64,000 bases of DNA from Cyrtodaria siliqua (lineage: Eukaryota > Mollusca > Bivalvia > Adapedonta > Hiatellidae), in NCBI GenBank assembly GCA_037043455.1, contig JAWPHD010011502.1:1-64000 (forward strand). The letters are read 5' to 3'. A program made the position numbers and the translations under genes. The stretch's first letter is position 1. Each line of letters opens with the position of its first letter. Below, one piece after another: positions 63,286 to 64,000 of the stretch. The notes under the pieces are model-generated. The model ran no database searches, was not told the origin of the DNA, and worked only from the letters and a program-made list of their open reading frames with translations.

Positions 63286-64000
63286 TTGTTGTGTTAATGA
63301 ACCGACAGCTAAAAGTATGTATCCTTACAGTCTAAGCCTCCCAGAGTGGAGCTAAGCCTTTTGGGAATGTAGGCCCTCTAGGTGATTCAACGCATAATGT
63401 AACGAGCAGGTGGAGACGGTCCCCGTACCTGGACAACATGGGCAGGTTCTCATAGGAACAACAACCCCCGGGACACGTGGTGGGCACAACTTCAGACCTC
63501 AATGGAGAAACTTCAAAACACATCCTCGTTGGAGGCTGTTCATCACGTCATCAACCCGTATAGAAGGCTTTTGATGACAATCAACGATCACTGGAGACGC
63601 ACATCATGTTCATAAGCCCTTGCACATCAAATTCATCGCATTAATTATCATTCTTTGTAACGTTTCTGATCATCAACATTGTTGTAACTTCAACAACACT
63701 TTCGTGCCATATATAGACAGTCGACATATTCAGTATTCGTGATACTACGAACGTCTTATACGTTATTGAGAACAGTCTTTTTCATCTTTCATCTGTGTAT
63801 TCGCTTGTTTTTCTTGATAATTGTATATATATTAAACTTATTTTAAAAGTTGCATGAAACTTATGTAAAATGCAGTCACCAGCATTGATTCTTTCCTGAG
63901 TTAGTCCCAACCACTAGAGTCAACTTGCGACACTGTCCTGAAAGTTTTGCAATGGAAAACATTAACTGAAAAATGTTATGGCTAAAATAAACATTCCAGT
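63286..64000. other. unassigned, locally GC-richer segment
   Basis: 63320-63560 is richer in G/C than its surroundings ('acaacccccgggacacgtgg') and starts after a plus-strand acceptor-like 'tatgtatccttacag'. I could not assign it to ACC or to a transposon; a retroelement 3' end is one possibility. The remainder is AT-rich. Confidence 0.3.

Noticed and set aside
63320..63560. last exon of another gene or a second LTR element
   Set aside because: Only an acceptor-like string and higher G/C were seen; no coding block, LTR pair or polypurine tract could be shown.

Overview
The window is animal nuclear DNA, most likely from a bivalve mollusc. It is AT-rich and intron-rich. It carries tRNA-derived SINEs, a Steamer-like Gypsy remnant with very short LTRs, and many 'pearl'-type elements: tandem cores of about 130-320 bp, an ACRG microsatellite, and ends that fold back on each other. 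The species cannot be read from the sequence.

One host gene is present, on the minus strand: acetyl-CoA carboxylase (ACC/ACACA). I find 12 consecutive exons between 49594 and 564 (exon 1 to exon 12 in window order). All have GT-AG introns and compatible phases, and together give 1379 coding bases (about 459 codons). They encode the large central region that links the biotin carboxylase/BCCP half of ACC to the carboxyltransferase half. The gene enters from beyond 64000 and leaves below position 564. I found no ACC exon in 49595-64000, so that stretch is probably one long intron.

Layout from left to right: exon 12; an LTR-retrotransposon remnant (770-3298); exons 11-8 (3792-6413); a 4.5-kb array of 47-bp units with a ~967-bp higher-order period (6918-11466); exon 7; SINEs, a TTAA-flanked MITE and nested pearl elements; exons 6 and 5; pearl elements; exon 4 followed immediately by a 2-kb array of 48-bp units (21628-23692); SINE-B, a pogo/Tigger transposase remnant, inverted minisatellites and TTAA-MITEs; nested pearl elements; exon 3; more pearl elements; exon 2 with tandem partial copies of itself; a nest holding a 4.7-kb piggyBac-like foldback element with a 66-bp array of about 34 copies; a 57-bp array carrying copies of exon 1's splice donor; exon 1; then 14 kb of repeats including a hAT-like element.

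The most unusual observation is that three separate minisatellites are built from ACC splice junctions. Exon 4's acceptor is repeated about 43 times, exon 1's donor about 8 times and exon 2's acceptor half about 4 times. Each array offers the spliceosome near-identical decoy sites on the transcribed strand. In the exon 4 array and at the exon 1 junction, use of the decoys would put an in-frame stop a few codons away.
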